64,000 nucleotides of DNA from Flavobacterium sp. (GCA_023251135.1 JAHEZJ010000019.1:1-64000); one strand, 5' to 3'. Counted from the stretch's first letter, positions 16,241-25,279 are shown. Program-made: numbers and translations. Notes: generated by a model from the letters alone, not told the origin.

Positions 16241-16672
16241 TTATTTGGCTAAAACGGTCTTCATTTGCCCGTTCGCAATTTCTTCATTATTCAGATAAGT
16301 TACAATGTCTACCAGTGTAATTCCGGCAAACTCCTGTAAAATAGTTATGTTAGATTGAATCGTATCATTGACTTTTGGCAATTTTTTGATTTCAATTTCT
16401 TTGATCGAACCAATGTAACCCGTTGGGGCTGTTTCGTTTTTTAGGAAAAACTGGTAACCGGTGTGCAAAGCCACAGACTGTGCCATATGTTCGATTAAAC
16501 CTGCTTCTAAAAAGGTGTCGTTGTCGGAAAAAATGTTGTCGCTTTGAATTTTTAAACCCGCAACCAGTGAAGTTTCGGTAAACGAATACATTTTATCTAC
16601 CATTACAAAAGGGAACTTTTGCGGCAATAAATTCTCGACAGCGTCTTTCTCTAAAAGTAAAGTTGTTTCCAT
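16241..16672 (-). CDS. Hotdog-fold dehydratase-like protein lacking FabZ His (copy B)
   Basis: A protein of about 143 residues, paralogous to the neighbour at 15766: ENLLPQKFPFVMVDKMYSF, then DTFLEAGLIEHMAQSVALHT. As in its partner, the helix Glu is present but the HFPG His is not (NIFSDNDTF). The two may form a heterodimer. I took the ATG at 16672, which overlaps the stop of darB as TAATG; a TTG start six bases upstream is possible but less attractive. A dehydratase role in forming the polyene double bonds is expected from family, though the missing His casts doubt. Confidence 0.72.
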   Translation of the reverse strand: METTLLLEKDAVENLLPQKFPFVMVDKMYSFTETSLVAGLKIQSDNIFSDNDTFLEAGLIEHMAQSVALHTGYQFFLKNETAPTGYIGSIKEIEIKKLPKVNDTIQSNITILQEFAGITLVDIVTYLNNEEIANGQMKTVLAK

Positions 16673-17805
16673 TAGCAAACCGTTAAATAAGCATAAGCAA
16701 AGGAGAATCTTCCGCTCTCAGGAACAGACAATAGAATACGATCTCCCTTTTTTAAATTTCCTGAATTCATTAATTCTTCCAAAGCCAAGTAAATAGAGGC
16801 TGAACCAACATTTCCTACTCTTGAAAGATTCATGAACCATTTTTCATCGGCCATCCCGATTCCTTTTTCGATCAGTCCTTTTTTTAGTCCTTCTACAAAA
16901 AAGTTAGAAGAAACGTGAGGAATAAAATAATCAATCTGATCTGAGGTGATGCTGTTTTTATCCATAGCATCTTTCATGCTCTCGGCTCCTTTAGAAAGAA
17001 TAAATTCATCCAATAATTTTACATCCTGTTTGATGGCAAAAACCGATTCGTTTAACCATTGCTCCGGCGCATAATCACTCCAGGCTTTGATCTCGCCGTT
17101 CTCCAATTTATCGCCACCGGCATACATACAGGTTTCTAATTCGTAAGCATAGGAAAAGGCTTCCATCCATTCAATTTTTAAAGAGATAGCTCCTTTTGGC
17201 TGGTTCTCTAATAAAAATGCTCCCGCTCCATCAGACAGCATCCAGCGTAAAAAATCTTTTTTAAACGCAATGATAGGCTGTTCTTCCAGGTTTTTCAGAT
17301 TGGCAGCTTCGTGGTTGTACATCTGGGCATTTAGCCAGGTCGAAACTTTTTCAGATCCTGTGCAAATCGCATTTTTCGAGTTTCCTGATTTTACAGACAG
17401 GAAACCAAATTTTAAGGAATTCATACCCGCACAGCAAACTCCTGTTGATGAATTTAGTTCTACAGATTTGTTTTTCAATAAACCGTGTACCATCGCAGCA
17501 TGTGAAGGCAGGAAGATATCAGGAGTTGAGGTCCCACAGGAAAGCACTTCAAGGTCCTGCGCTGTAAAGTTTTCATCAAACAACTGCACGATTGCATTTC
17601 GCGTTAACTCGGCGTTGTTATGAGTACTTTTTCCTGATTTGTCTATAGCGTAATAACGACTTGTAATTTTATTATTGCGCAAAATAATGCGTCTTGCTTT
17701 AGAAGCAGCATCATTAATGAGACCCAGATAACTTTCCATCTCATCATTAGAAATGGCTTCATTTGGCAAATACTTTGCGGCTTTGGTAATATATACTTCA
17801 AACAT
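16672..17805 (-). CDS. darB: Dialkylresorcinol ketosynthase DarB (KAS III-like)
   Basis: The 377-residue KAS III-type enzyme starts MFEVYITKAAKYLPNEAISN and has the nucleophile in STGVCCAGMNSLKFG. The His of the thiolase-fold triad is in YFIPHVSSNFF, and the Asn region in SRVGNVGSASIY. DarB/StlD-type enzymes join two acyl units, such as a beta-ketoacyl thioester and a second acyl chain, to form the cyclohexanedione precursor of 2,5-dialkylresorcinols. It is followed 16 bp upstream by darA, the standard pair for making the resorcinol head of flexirubin. Assignment rests on the pair and on the family-typical N-terminus. Confidence 0.9.
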   Translation of the reverse strand: MFEVYITKAAKYLPNEAISNDEMESYLGLINDAASKARRIILRNNKITSRYYAIDKSGKSTHNNAELTRNAIVQLFDENFTAQDLEVLSCGTSTPDIFLPSHAAMVHGLLKNKSVELNSSTGVCCAGMNSLKFGFLSVKSGNSKNAICTGSEKVSTWLNAQMYNHEAANLKNLEEQPIIAFKKDFLRWMLSDGAGAFLLENQPKGAISLKIEWMEAFSYAYELETCMYAGGDKLENGEIKAWSDYAPEQWLNESVFAIKQDVKLLDEFILSKGAESMKDAMDKNSITSDQIDYFIPHVSSNFFVEGLKKGLIEKGIGMADEKWFMNLSRVGNVGSASIYLALEELMNSGNLKKGDRILLSVPESGRFSFAYAYLTVC

Positions 17806-17821
17806 AATCTAATTTCGTCTT

Positions 17822-18724
17822 CTAAACTCCTTGATAATATTGAGTTTCTCTTTTTATGGTATTTAACTTAAAGGGGTAGGTAATAAGGTGCAATATATAC
17901 ACTATTGGTGAGATTAACCATATTGCCAGGAATAAATAAACATTAAATACTTTAAGAAGTGTTTTTCTGTTTTTTTGATTTTTATAAATCAAATTTGACC
18001 ACTTATTAAAGATTTTGTTTGCAGTTTTATCAACCGTTACCAGATAGGGGCTAATTTTAACGGCGTCAACGGCAACCAGTTTGGGTTGTAAATGCTGTAA
18101 TTGATTTTGATTGAATTCAGAAAGGATCACTTCTCCAAATTTATCCGACTCCTGTATGTCTTTGTCGGATACTCCCGGTAATGGAAAAATACCAAGATAT
18201 TTTTTCTTAACGCCCGAAAACATCCATTCTACAATCGTGATGACACTGATTAAATTTCCAACGCGATCTACTAAAGCAATGTTTCCAACTAACGAAGCAT
18301 TGGCTTCTTTTAGTAAAACTTTGATTTTTTCCTGTGCCATAATCCACATATTGCGAGAACCGCTAATGGTGATGACGGGGGTGTTGTTTAGTATTTTTTT
18401 GGCATCGGCACTTTTTAGAAAAGAGTTTATCGGAATGGAAGGAGATAAATACCAAACCTGATAATGAAACAATACCAAATCGTATTTTGTGTTTAGAATT
18501 TCTTCCGGAACGGGCTTTAATTCAGTCGGAATTTGTAGAAATGATTCCGGGAAAGCGTCGAAAAAGGCAGCTTTATTCCATGGAAACGGAAAGGGTTGCT
18601 GCAGTTGTATTTCGTGAAAACTTACATTTATTTCGTCTGAATTTAGGAACGGTTTTGCAATGTTTTGTGCAATTGTTCCGAGTTGTCCAGACTGGGTATA
18701 ATAAATTACGAGAACATTTTTCAT
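17822..18724 (-). CDS. darA: Dialkylresorcinol condensing enzyme DarA (aromatase)
   Basis: A 300-residue protein with a flavodoxin-like start, VLVIYYTQSGQLGTIAQNIA, continuing with the diagnostic QPFPFPWNKAAFFDAFPESF. A second signature is SGSRNMWIMAQEKIKVLL, and a hydrophobic C-terminal segment (about residues 265-285) may be a membrane anchor. DarA proteins aromatise the DarB product to the dialkylresorcinol. It is the first gene of the block from here down to the deacetylase, preceded by a 350-bp region with a large inverted repeat, so the downstream genes may have their own promoter near 18750-18830. Confidence 0.9.
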   Translation of the reverse strand: MKNVLVIYYTQSGQLGTIAQNIAKPFLNSDEINVSFHEIQLQQPFPFPWNKAAFFDAFPESFLQIPTELKPVPEEILNTKYDLVLFHYQVWYLSPSIPINSFLKSADAKKILNNTPVITISGSRNMWIMAQEKIKVLLKEANASLVGNIALVDRVGNLISVITIVEWMFSGVKKKYLGIFPLPGVSDKDIQESDKFGEVILSEFNQNQLQHLQPKLVAVDAVKISPYLVTVDKTANKIFNKWSNLIYKNQKNRKTLLKVFNVYLFLAIWLISPIVYILHLITYPFKLNTIKRETQYYQGV

Positions 18725-18830
18725 GGAGGTTTACTTGCTTTTGGTTGCGAACAAAAATAAGTAAATTTATTTAAACGAATTTTCTTGTTTAAACGAATCG
18801 TTTTTGGTGATGAATTTTTGTTGTTTTTTT

Positions 18831-19056
18831 AATCTCACAGAGACCCGAAGGCGTAAAGTTTTAATTTGAAATGAGTTTTAAAGCACCAGTTTTTCATTTC
18901 GACCGAAGGGAGAAATCACAAACGTTTAGCGACAAAGATTGTGGACTTAGTTTGCGGAGTTTCTTGTGTGATTTCTCCCTTTGGTCGAAATGACAAAAAT
19001 GGACAAAAATGGACAAAAAGGAGAAAAAACGTTGCGACTTTGCGTCTCTGCGAGAT
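18831..19056. repeat. Nested palindromic intergenic element
   Basis: This 350-bp gap between darA and the acyltransferase gene holds two nested inverted repeats. Outer arms are at about 18831-18860 (AATCTCACAGAGACCCGAAG...) and 19031-19056. Inner arms are at 18894-18921 (TCATTTCGACCGAAGGGAGA...) and 18964-18992. A second copy of the inner element, with a related loop, lies at 44633-44733. No coding sequence is evident. It looks like a small non-autonomous palindromic element that is dispersed in the genome. Confidence 0.75.
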
Positions 19057-19074
19057 GCTGAGATCCTTTAAGTC

Positions 19075-19953
19075 TTATTTCAAATCATTCCAAAAATCGA
19101 AATAATTGAACCATTGCAAAGGATATTTTTGCAGAATAGTTTCAACGCTTTGTACATATTCTTTCAGTAAGCCTTTTTCGTCACGATGTTTCACGGTAGC
19201 TTCTCTGGCGTACAAATGATAATGTAAGTTGGGTTCTTTCATGACATACACAAAAACTACAGGAACTTTTAATCGTGAAGCAATTAAAAACGGACCTGCC
19301 GGAAAATGAGCTTCCTGACCCAGTATTTTTTCCGAAAGAGATTTTGTGCCTTCAAAGTAGCGGTCGCCGGTAAAACAAACCAATTCATTATTGGCCAATG
19401 CGGCATTGATCTCAAAGATATGAGACAAATCCTCTTTGATAATGATAAATTTTACGGTAGGTTTTTGGGTAACGCTTTCCAGATACTTTTTTATAGAAGA
19501 ATGTTCCAGGTCAGTAGTCACCAGATTGATTTGAAAATTAAGATCGATATCGCCAAGAAAATGCTCGGCAATTTCAAAATTTCCAACATGGGCACTAATC
19601 AAAACGCCTCCTTTTTTCTCGGCCAAAAGTTTTTTGAGCACCTCAATTCCGTCAAATTCATAAGTGAACTTGTTGCGCATTCCTGCCGAAATGGAGATTT
19701 TATCAATGATGGTTTGTCCAAAAGTATAATAACTTTTGAAAACCATTTTTTTAGACGTGAACCAGGAATACTGCAGCCTTTCTTTAAAGTAATAGAAAAT
19801 GGCTTTGTTGCTTTTTTTTAAAAACAAAAAGTAATACGAAGCAACAAAATAAAGCAGGACATAAGCGGCCTTAATACCCGCTTTTTGTATTAAAAAAACG
19901 AATATTCTATAGCCTAAAACTGTACCCTTTGATTTGCCATCCCATTGACTCAT
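19075..19953 (-). CDS. LpxL/HtrB-like lysophospholipid acyltransferase
   Basis: The 292-residue protein has an N-terminal membrane segment (about residues 28-50) and the HX4E acyltransferase motif in LISAHVGNFEIAEHFLGD. It also has VCFTGDRYFEGT and FPAGPFLIASRLKVPVVFVY, as in lipid A late acyltransferases. These enzymes transfer acyl chains from ACP to a hydroxyl group. In aryl polyene and flexirubin loci such proteins are candidates for attaching the polyene to its lipid or resorcinol partner. Its start overlaps the stop of the ACP gene by one base, which supports use of that ACP as acyl donor. Confidence 0.85.
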   Translation of the reverse strand: MSQWDGKSKGTVLGYRIFVFLIQKAGIKAAYVLLYFVASYYFLFLKKSNKAIFYYFKERLQYSWFTSKKMVFKSYYTFGQTIIDKISISAGMRNKFTYEFDGIEVLKKLLAEKKGGVLISAHVGNFEIAEHFLGDIDLNFQINLVTTDLEHSSIKKYLESVTQKPTVKFIIIKEDLSHIFEINAALANNELVCFTGDRYFEGTKSLSEKILGQEAHFPAGPFLIASRLKVPVVFVYVMKEPNLHYHLYAREATVKHRDEKGLLKEYVQSVETILQKYPLQWFNYFDFWNDLK

Positions 19954-20207
19954 TAAACAGCTTTAGCTTTTAGTTTGGTCTCGATCAGGTCATAGAAATT
20001 CTGAAAAGTAGCAATTCCAACAAAATCAACTTCTACCAGTTTTACACCAAAGTTAGCTTCGATTGAGACTACTAAGTCTACATAATCTAAACTATCTAAT
20101 CCAAGTGTATCTTTTAAATTAGCATCTGGTTCAATATCATCATTGTCTACTTCAAATTCATCAACCAAAAAACCATTAATTTTTGCTATAATCTCTTCTT
20201 TATTCAT
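19953..20207 (-). CDS. Acyl carrier protein, second of cluster
   Basis: An 84-residue carrier protein with phosphopantetheine Ser39 in TLGLDSLDYVDLVVSI and a conserved C-terminal helix (TFQNFYDLIETKL). It differs from the other cluster ACP in both helices flanking the site. It overlaps the downstream acyltransferase gene (1 bp) and the upstream ketosynthase gene (8 bp), forming a tight KS-ACP-acyltransferase unit. Confidence 0.88.
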   Translation of the reverse strand: MNKEEIIAKINGFLVDEFEVDNDDIEPDANLKDTLGLDSLDYVDLVVSIEANFGVKLVEVDFVGIATFQNFYDLIETKLKAKAV

Positions 20208-21435
20208 CGTTCAATTTAAACTTTTTAACCACCAACGCAGAGTTGGTTCCTCCGAACCCGAAGGAATTGGACAAAAATATGTCAAATTTTTTGTTTAAAG
20301 TAGTTTTGACCAAATTTAATTTAGCAGCATCTTCGTCAGGATTCTCTAAATTGATGTTTGGGGCAATGAAATCGTGCTGCATCATTAAGATGGAGTAGAT
20401 TACTTCACTTGCTCCGGCCATCCAGCATTCGTGACCTGTCATTGATTTGGTCGAACTTACATACGGATTTTTCTCTCCAAAAACTTCAAAGATTGCTTTG
20501 GCTTCGTTTCCGTCTCCAACCGGGGTTGAGGTAGCATGAGCATTTATATAGTCAACATCAGTTGCTTTTAGTTGCGCATCATCAAGCGCTCGTTTCATGG
20601 CTATAGACGGCCCTTCGACATTAGGTGTTGAGATGTGTCCGCCATTTGAGGAGAATCCGTAACCGCCGATTTCTGCAATAATAGTAGCGCCCCTGGCAAT
20701 TGCCGATTCGTAGCTTTCCAAAATTAACGTTGCACCGCCACCACTTGGGATTAATCCGTCGCGATCCTTGTCAAAAGGGCGGGAAGCTTTTTCGGGTTCG
20801 TTTTCTCTGGCCGAAAAAACACCCAAACCATCAAAGCTGCTCATGGCGTATTTGTTGATTTCCTGTGCGCCTCCGCAGATGATAAGGTCCTGAAATCCGC
20901 TTTTTATTAAAAAATAAGCAAGACCTATAGAGTGTGATCCGCTGGCGCAGGCCGCACTTATGGTAAGATTGATACCACGAAGTTTAAAAATCGTTGATAA
21001 ATTCATGGTTACCGTTGAATTCATCGATTTAAAAATAGCTCCGGAACCTATCAGGGCAGTGTCTTTTTTGTCTCGTACAATATCAGTAGCTTCAATAACC
21101 GCTTTTGAAACGCTATCATTTCCGTACATAATACCCACTTCGCGATTGTCGAAAAAAGCATCATCAATGTTCGCGTTTTTCAATGCTTCAACAGTGGCCA
21201 TATAAGCGTATTCGGTTTCTTCACCAATGCTCATACGCTGTCTGCGGGTCAATAAATTTTTTAAATCAGCTTTCGGAACCATTCCTGTTAAGGCAGATTG
21301 AAAACCAAATTCTTTTCTTTCAGAATCAAAGTGAATACCTGATTTTCCGTTGTATAAAGATTCCTTTACTTCCTCTAAAGAAGTTCCGATACAAGAATAA
21401 ATTCCCATCCCAGTAATTACAACTCTCTTATTCAT
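20200..21435 (-). CDS. Beta-ketoacyl-ACP synthase (FabB-like), third of cluster
   Basis: The 411-residue enzyme has nucleophilic Cys in TISAACASGSHSIGLA and His in NAHATSTPVGDGN and STKSMTGHECWMAG. It closes with SNSFGFGGTNSALVV. The HATSTP and GHECWMAGASE forms are those of FabB-like KAS I rather than the housekeeping FabF at 53818 (HGTSTP, GHLLGAAGA). FabB-like enzymes extend unsaturated chains, which fits a polyene. It overlaps the ACP start by 8 bp and is followed upstream by a 184-bp gap and a fabG-like reductase. Confidence 0.88.
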   Translation of the reverse strand: MNKRVVITGMGIYSCIGTSLEEVKESLYNGKSGIHFDSERKEFGFQSALTGMVPKADLKNLLTRRQRMSIGEETEYAYMATVEALKNANIDDAFFDNREVGIMYGNDSVSKAVIEATDIVRDKKDTALIGSGAIFKSMNSTVTMNLSTIFKLRGINLTISAACASGSHSIGLAYFLIKSGFQDLIICGGAQEINKYAMSSFDGLGVFSARENEPEKASRPFDKDRDGLIPSGGGATLILESYESAIARGATIIAEIGGYGFSSNGGHISTPNVEGPSIAMKRALDDAQLKATDVDYINAHATSTPVGDGNEAKAIFEVFGEKNPYVSSTKSMTGHECWMAGASEVIYSILMMQHDFIAPNINLENPDEDAAKLNLVKTTLNKKFDIFLSNSFGFGGTNSALVVKKFKLNDE

Positions 21436-21475
21436 CGTCTTTAAAAGTAATTTTTATCCGTTACTTGTAATTTTT

Positions 21476-21609
21476 AACACATAGGAACATAGCTTTTGTA
21501 AACTCAAAATAGGCGTTTCACTTATTTGAAATACACATAGCGATCTATGTGAAAGAAATATTTCTTTTTTGTACTCTTTGCACATAAAAAGCTGTGTTTC
21601 TATGTGTTT
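21476..21609. repeat. Intergenic inverted repeat
   Basis: AACACATAGGAACATAGCT at 21476-21494 is nearly the reverse complement of the sequence at 21590-21609, with two mismatches. A smaller CATAG/CTATG palindrome lies between them. It fills most of the 184-bp gap between the FabG-like and ketosynthase genes. It looks like another dispersed palindromic repeat of this genome; a transcript hairpin is possible. Confidence 0.6.
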
Positions 21610-21619
21610 CAAATATTTT

Positions 21620-22351
21620 CTAAGAATATATTCCTCCGTTTATATTTATAATTTCTCCTGTAATGTAACCTGATTTTTTTGAAATCAAAAAGCTTACCAA
21701 ATCTGCAACTTCCTCAGCTTCACCAAAACGACTTGCCGGAATTAGTTTTAATAATTCTTTTTCGTCCAATTGGCTTGTCATATCGGTTCTTATAAAACCA
21801 GGGGCAACAGCATTTACAGTAATGTTTCGTTTCGCAACTTCCTGAGCCAATGCTTTTGTGGCCGCAACAATTGCACCTTTTGCCGCTGAATAATTGGTTT
21901 GTCCGGCCGTTCCTTTTACACCCGAAACGGAAACCATATTAACAATTCGGCCATATTTATTGCGCAGCATTTTTTGGATAAAAAACTGCGTTACATTAAA
22001 AAATCCGTTCAAACTCGTGTTTACTACACCGTTCCAGTCTTCGGGAGTCATCCACATAAAAAGACCGTCTTTTGTAATTCCGGCGTTGTTTACGATCGCT
22101 TCTACAATAGCTTCGGGATTAGCTTCCTGCCATTGTGTTAATGTTTTTTGTACCTCTTCAAAATTGGAAACATCAAAACCTAAGATTTCGCCTGTTGCTC
22201 CTAATTTTTGTATTTCCTGAAGTGTTGCTTCAGCGGCAGTTTTATTCGAGTGGTAGTTAATCAGGATATGATAATTTGCATCAACGGCTAATTTTTTACA
22301 AATAGCACTTCCAATTCCTCGTGAACCGCCAGTTACTAATACACATTTCAT
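21620..22351 (-). CDS. fabG: 3-oxoacyl-ACP reductase (FabG-like SDR)
   Basis: A 243-residue short-chain dehydrogenase. The NADPH-binding motif is VTGGSRGIGSAICKK, the structural motif is VNNAGITKDGLFMWM, the catalytic Ser lies in NMVSVSGVKG, and Tyr-x-x-x-Lys in YSAAKGAIVAATKAL. The C-terminus YITGEIININGG is typical of FabG. It reduces the beta-keto group after each condensation and is the only ketoreductase in the pigment cluster. A housekeeping fabG should exist elsewhere, so the symbol is by family. Confidence 0.88.
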   Translation of the reverse strand: MKCVLVTGGSRGIGSAICKKLAVDANYHILINYHSNKTAAEATLQEIQKLGATGEILGFDVSNFEEVQKTLTQWQEANPEAIVEAIVNNAGITKDGLFMWMTPEDWNGVVNTSLNGFFNVTQFFIQKMLRNKYGRIVNMVSVSGVKGTAGQTNYSAAKGAIVAATKALAQEVAKRNITVNAVAPGFIRTDMTSQLDEKELLKLIPASRFGEAEEVADLVSFLISKKSGYITGEIININGGIYS

Positions 22352-22446
22352 ATTCAGAATTTATTTTTTTTTAATCGCCTGGTATGGAATTACTTTTCTT
22401 ATCAGTAATTGCATCAGCAGCGTTTATTTTTATGAGTTAATAGGTT

Positions 22447-23682
22447 TTATTTTTTCTTTTTGGCTACCGGTTTTTTGGTAGTTTTTGTCTCTGACTTTTC
22501 AGTCGTTTTGGTTTCTGCTTTTGGTTTTTCCGCAGCAACTTCGGCAGTGCTGTTTCTTTCTCTTGATTGCGAAAATAGTTCGGCATTTTCAAACCATTGG
22601 TTTCCTAATACGGTTCCGTCTGGTTTAAGAAATCCCCATTTTCCTTCGTTTTTTACGCGTGCAACACCATCAATGAAACCTTTGTCTTGTTTTACAAATA
22701 AGGCAATCACAAATCCGTTTGTTGTGATGCCGTATTGTGTTGGAATGACCAATTTTCCGCTTTGATTGATGAATCCCCAGTTTTTTTCTTTTACCGGAGC
22801 CAATCCGTCCGGACTAAAAACTTCGGCGTCGCTGTAAGTAGGTTCAATTACAAATTCTGCTTTCGGATTGATAAAACCCCATTTTGAACCCACACAAACG
22901 GGAGCTAAGTTTTTTGAGAAAGCTTTTACTTTGTCGTATATCGGAGTAATCACCCAATTTCCTTTTAAGTCAATAAACCCAACTTTACCATTTTTCTTGG
23001 CATAGGTCAGATCCTGAGTGTCAAAATCCCAGATTTTTTCAGCTCCATCAACCGGAATAAAAGTTCCGGAACTAACAATTCCAAAGGTCTTATCTTTTCT
23101 TGCCCAGCTTGTGTTTTTGAAATAATTGCCTATTTCCTCGTAAGCAGGCTCTATCACTTCTTTACCGGCAGTATTAATAATTCCCCATTTTTTATTGTTT
23201 TCAACTCTTGCAAAACCGTTTTCAAAAGATTTAATCTGATCGTATTTTGGTTCCAGAACTACGGCCATTTTCGAATTGATTAATCCTACTTTACCGCTTT
23301 GTCTGATAAATGCTACGCCATCTTCAAAGCCAAAAAGTTTTTCTGAGAAAGGCGCTTTCTGGATTTCACCCTTTGTATTGATATAAACCCAGTCCTTGTC
23401 TTTTTGAACAATTGCAATTCCGCTGTTGAAATCTTTAACATTTTTAAAATCGGCAGGAATTACCCATGCACCTTTAACATCTATAAAACCCCATTTTCCA
23501 TTGTTTTCTACAGCCGCCAGTCCTTCAGAAAAGCTTCTTGCTGATTTGTACTGAGGCTCAATTTTAAAGTTTCCGTCTCTGGAGATATACCCAATTTTAG
23601 AATCTTTTTTAACTAAGGCCAATTCCTGACTATTAACAAATTGAATAGTGAATGCAAATAAAAAAATAAGTGTCTTTTTCAT
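22447..23682 (-). CDS. Secreted WG-repeat protein
   Basis: The 411-residue protein has a signal peptide (MKKTLIFLFAFTIQFVNS) and about nine WG (KWG) beta-hairpin repeats, seen as NGKWGFIDVKGAWVIP, NKKWGIINTAGKEVIEP, SKWGFINPKAEFVIEP and EGKWGFLKPDGTV. The C-terminal 40 residues are a low-complexity Lys/Thr/Glu tail ending KKPVAKKKK. WG repeats are common in Bacteroidota surface or periplasmic proteins and mostly lack a defined function. Its place between the ammonia-lyase and fabG suggests cotranscription with the pigment genes, but nothing links it to synthesis chemically. Confidence 0.8.
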   Translation of the reverse strand: MKKTLIFLFAFTIQFVNSQELALVKKDSKIGYISRDGNFKIEPQYKSARSFSEGLAAVENNGKWGFIDVKGAWVIPADFKNVKDFNSGIAIVQKDKDWVYINTKGEIQKAPFSEKLFGFEDGVAFIRQSGKVGLINSKMAVVLEPKYDQIKSFENGFARVENNKKWGIINTAGKEVIEPAYEEIGNYFKNTSWARKDKTFGIVSSGTFIPVDGAEKIWDFDTQDLTYAKKNGKVGFIDLKGNWVITPIYDKVKAFSKNLAPVCVGSKWGFINPKAEFVIEPTYSDAEVFSPDGLAPVKEKNWGFINQSGKLVIPTQYGITTNGFVIALFVKQDKGFIDGVARVKNEGKWGFLKPDGTVLGNQWFENAELFSQSRERNSTAEVAAEKPKAETKTTEKSETKTTKKPVAKKKK

Positions 23683-23721
23683 GATTTTAAAGGTTCAATA
23701 TTAATAATGTAAAATTAAGTA

Positions 23722-25242
23722 TTAACTGTGAATCAGATAATCTTTTACTTTTTGTACAAAAGGATACATGACCTGATCTTCTTTAAATTCAGGAATAATG
23801 TTTCGAACATCGTCATACCATTTTTTGGTAACAGATGAAATTTTGTCTTTTTGTGCTAAATAATCTATTGCCTGAACAATGGTAATCATTTCGATACTTA
23901 AAACTTCAAAAGCGTTTTCGATAACTTTTGAGGTGATAACTGCTGCATTGGTTCCCATACTTACAATGTCCTGATTGTCGTTGTTGTTCGGGATACTGTG
24001 AACATACATTGGGTTAGACAACATTTGACTCTCGGCAGTTGTTGAGGTAGCGGTAAATTGTACTCCCTGCATTCCGAAATTAAATCCTAAAGTTCCTAAG
24101 TTAACAAACGGAGGAAGGATTTCGTTGATTTTTGAATTCAATAAGTAATTCAACTGGCGTTCGGCCAGCATGGTTAGTTTGGTAATAACAATTTTCAGTT
24201 TATCCATTTCCAGCGAAATATAATCGCCGTGGAAGTTTCCTCCGTGATAAACGTGTTTGTTTTTTACATCTATAATAGGATTGTCGTTTGCCGAGTTAAA
24301 TTCGTCTTCAAGAATAGAAGCAACATTTTGGATCGTTTCTAAAACCGGACCTAAAATTTGAGGTACGCAACGTAAAGAATAGTATTCCTGAACTTTTTCT
24401 TTAAAGATTTCTTCTGTGTTTTCTCCTGAATATAAGTGGTCTTCTCTTTTACGGATTAAGGTACTGTCTGAAAGATTTTGTCTCATTCTTGAGGCTACTT
24501 CCTGTTGTCCTTTATGACGTTTGGTTTGGTTTAATTCTTCAGAGAAGTGATCGTCGTAAGCCTGAACCAATTCGTTAATTGCGCAGGAACATTTCAAAGA
24601 CCAGTCTAATAATTTATTGGCATGATGCACGTTTACAACTCCAATTCCGGTCATTACCGAAGTTCCGTTTATTAACGCCAGACCTTCTCTGATTTCTACC
24701 TGAATAGGTTTTAAACCTTCAATTTCAAAAACTTCAGCAGTTGGTCTTCGATCACCTTTGTAAAAAACTTCACCTTCACCTATTAAAACCAAAGCCAGAT
24801 GTGATAATTGTACCAAATCTCCGCTGGCACCTACACCACCGTGTTCAAAAATAAGAGGGGTAATGTCTTTGTTGATCAGTTCTGCCATTAGGTGAATTAC
24901 AGAAGGATGAACACCCGAATTACCCAATGATAAAGTATTTAAACGAGCCAGGATCGCTGCTTTTGCACAAACAGGACTCAAAGGTTTTCCTGTTCCCGAA
25001 GAATGGCTTCTAATTAAATTGTATTGTAATTGTATTTGATCAGATTCTTTAATTCGATATTGGGCCATTGGTCCGAAACCAGTGTTTACACCATATATTA
25101 CTTTGTTTCCTGAAAATTCTTTTAGGAAATTGAAGCTTTCATTCACTCTGTTTAAAACAGCATCACTTATCGAAACTTTGTTGTTTGCAAAAATAATAGA
25201 TTCGAATTCTGCTAAACTTAAATATTCATTAATTGTATTCAT
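23722..25242 (-). CDS. Tyrosine ammonia-lyase (HAL/PAL family)
   Basis: The 506-residue protein carries the MIO-forming Ala-Ser-Gly in HGGVGASGDLVQLSHLAL, and family motifs YGVNTGFGPMAQYRI, NSANDNPIID, YHGGNFHGDYISLEMDK and PNNNDNQDIVSMGTN. It deaminates tyrosine to 4-coumarate, the aromatic starter of flexirubin. Length and sequence closely match, as I remember it, the characterised F. johnsoniae tyrosine ammonia-lyase. The substrate-switch position reads Ser-His (NLIRSHSSGTG), as in histidine lyases rather than the His-Leu of Rhodobacter TAL; pigment context decides for tyrosine. No hut genes are adjacent. It is the first minus-strand gene, starting 38 bp from a 24-bp palindrome. Confidence 0.88.
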   Translation of the reverse strand: MNTINEYLSLAEFESIIFANNKVSISDAVLNRVNESFNFLKEFSGNKVIYGVNTGFGPMAQYRIKESDQIQLQYNLIRSHSSGTGKPLSPVCAKAAILARLNTLSLGNSGVHPSVIHLMAELINKDITPLIFEHGGVGASGDLVQLSHLALVLIGEGEVFYKGDRRPTAEVFEIEGLKPIQVEIREGLALINGTSVMTGIGVVNVHHANKLLDWSLKCSCAINELVQAYDDHFSEELNQTKRHKGQQEVASRMRQNLSDSTLIRKREDHLYSGENTEEIFKEKVQEYYSLRCVPQILGPVLETIQNVASILEDEFNSANDNPIIDVKNKHVYHGGNFHGDYISLEMDKLKIVITKLTMLAERQLNYLLNSKINEILPPFVNLGTLGFNFGMQGVQFTATSTTAESQMLSNPMYVHSIPNNNDNQDIVSMGTNAAVITSKVIENAFEVLSIEMITIVQAIDYLAQKDKISSVTKKWYDDVRNIIPEFKEDQVMYPFVQKVKDYLIHS

Positions 25243-25279
25243 TAAATCGTTTTTGGTTGCGCTAATTTAATTTTATTTA

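Noticed and set aside
23722..25242. Histidine ammonia-lyase of a hut operon
   Set aside because: No hutU, hutI or hutG genes are near, and the gene opens a pigment cluster.
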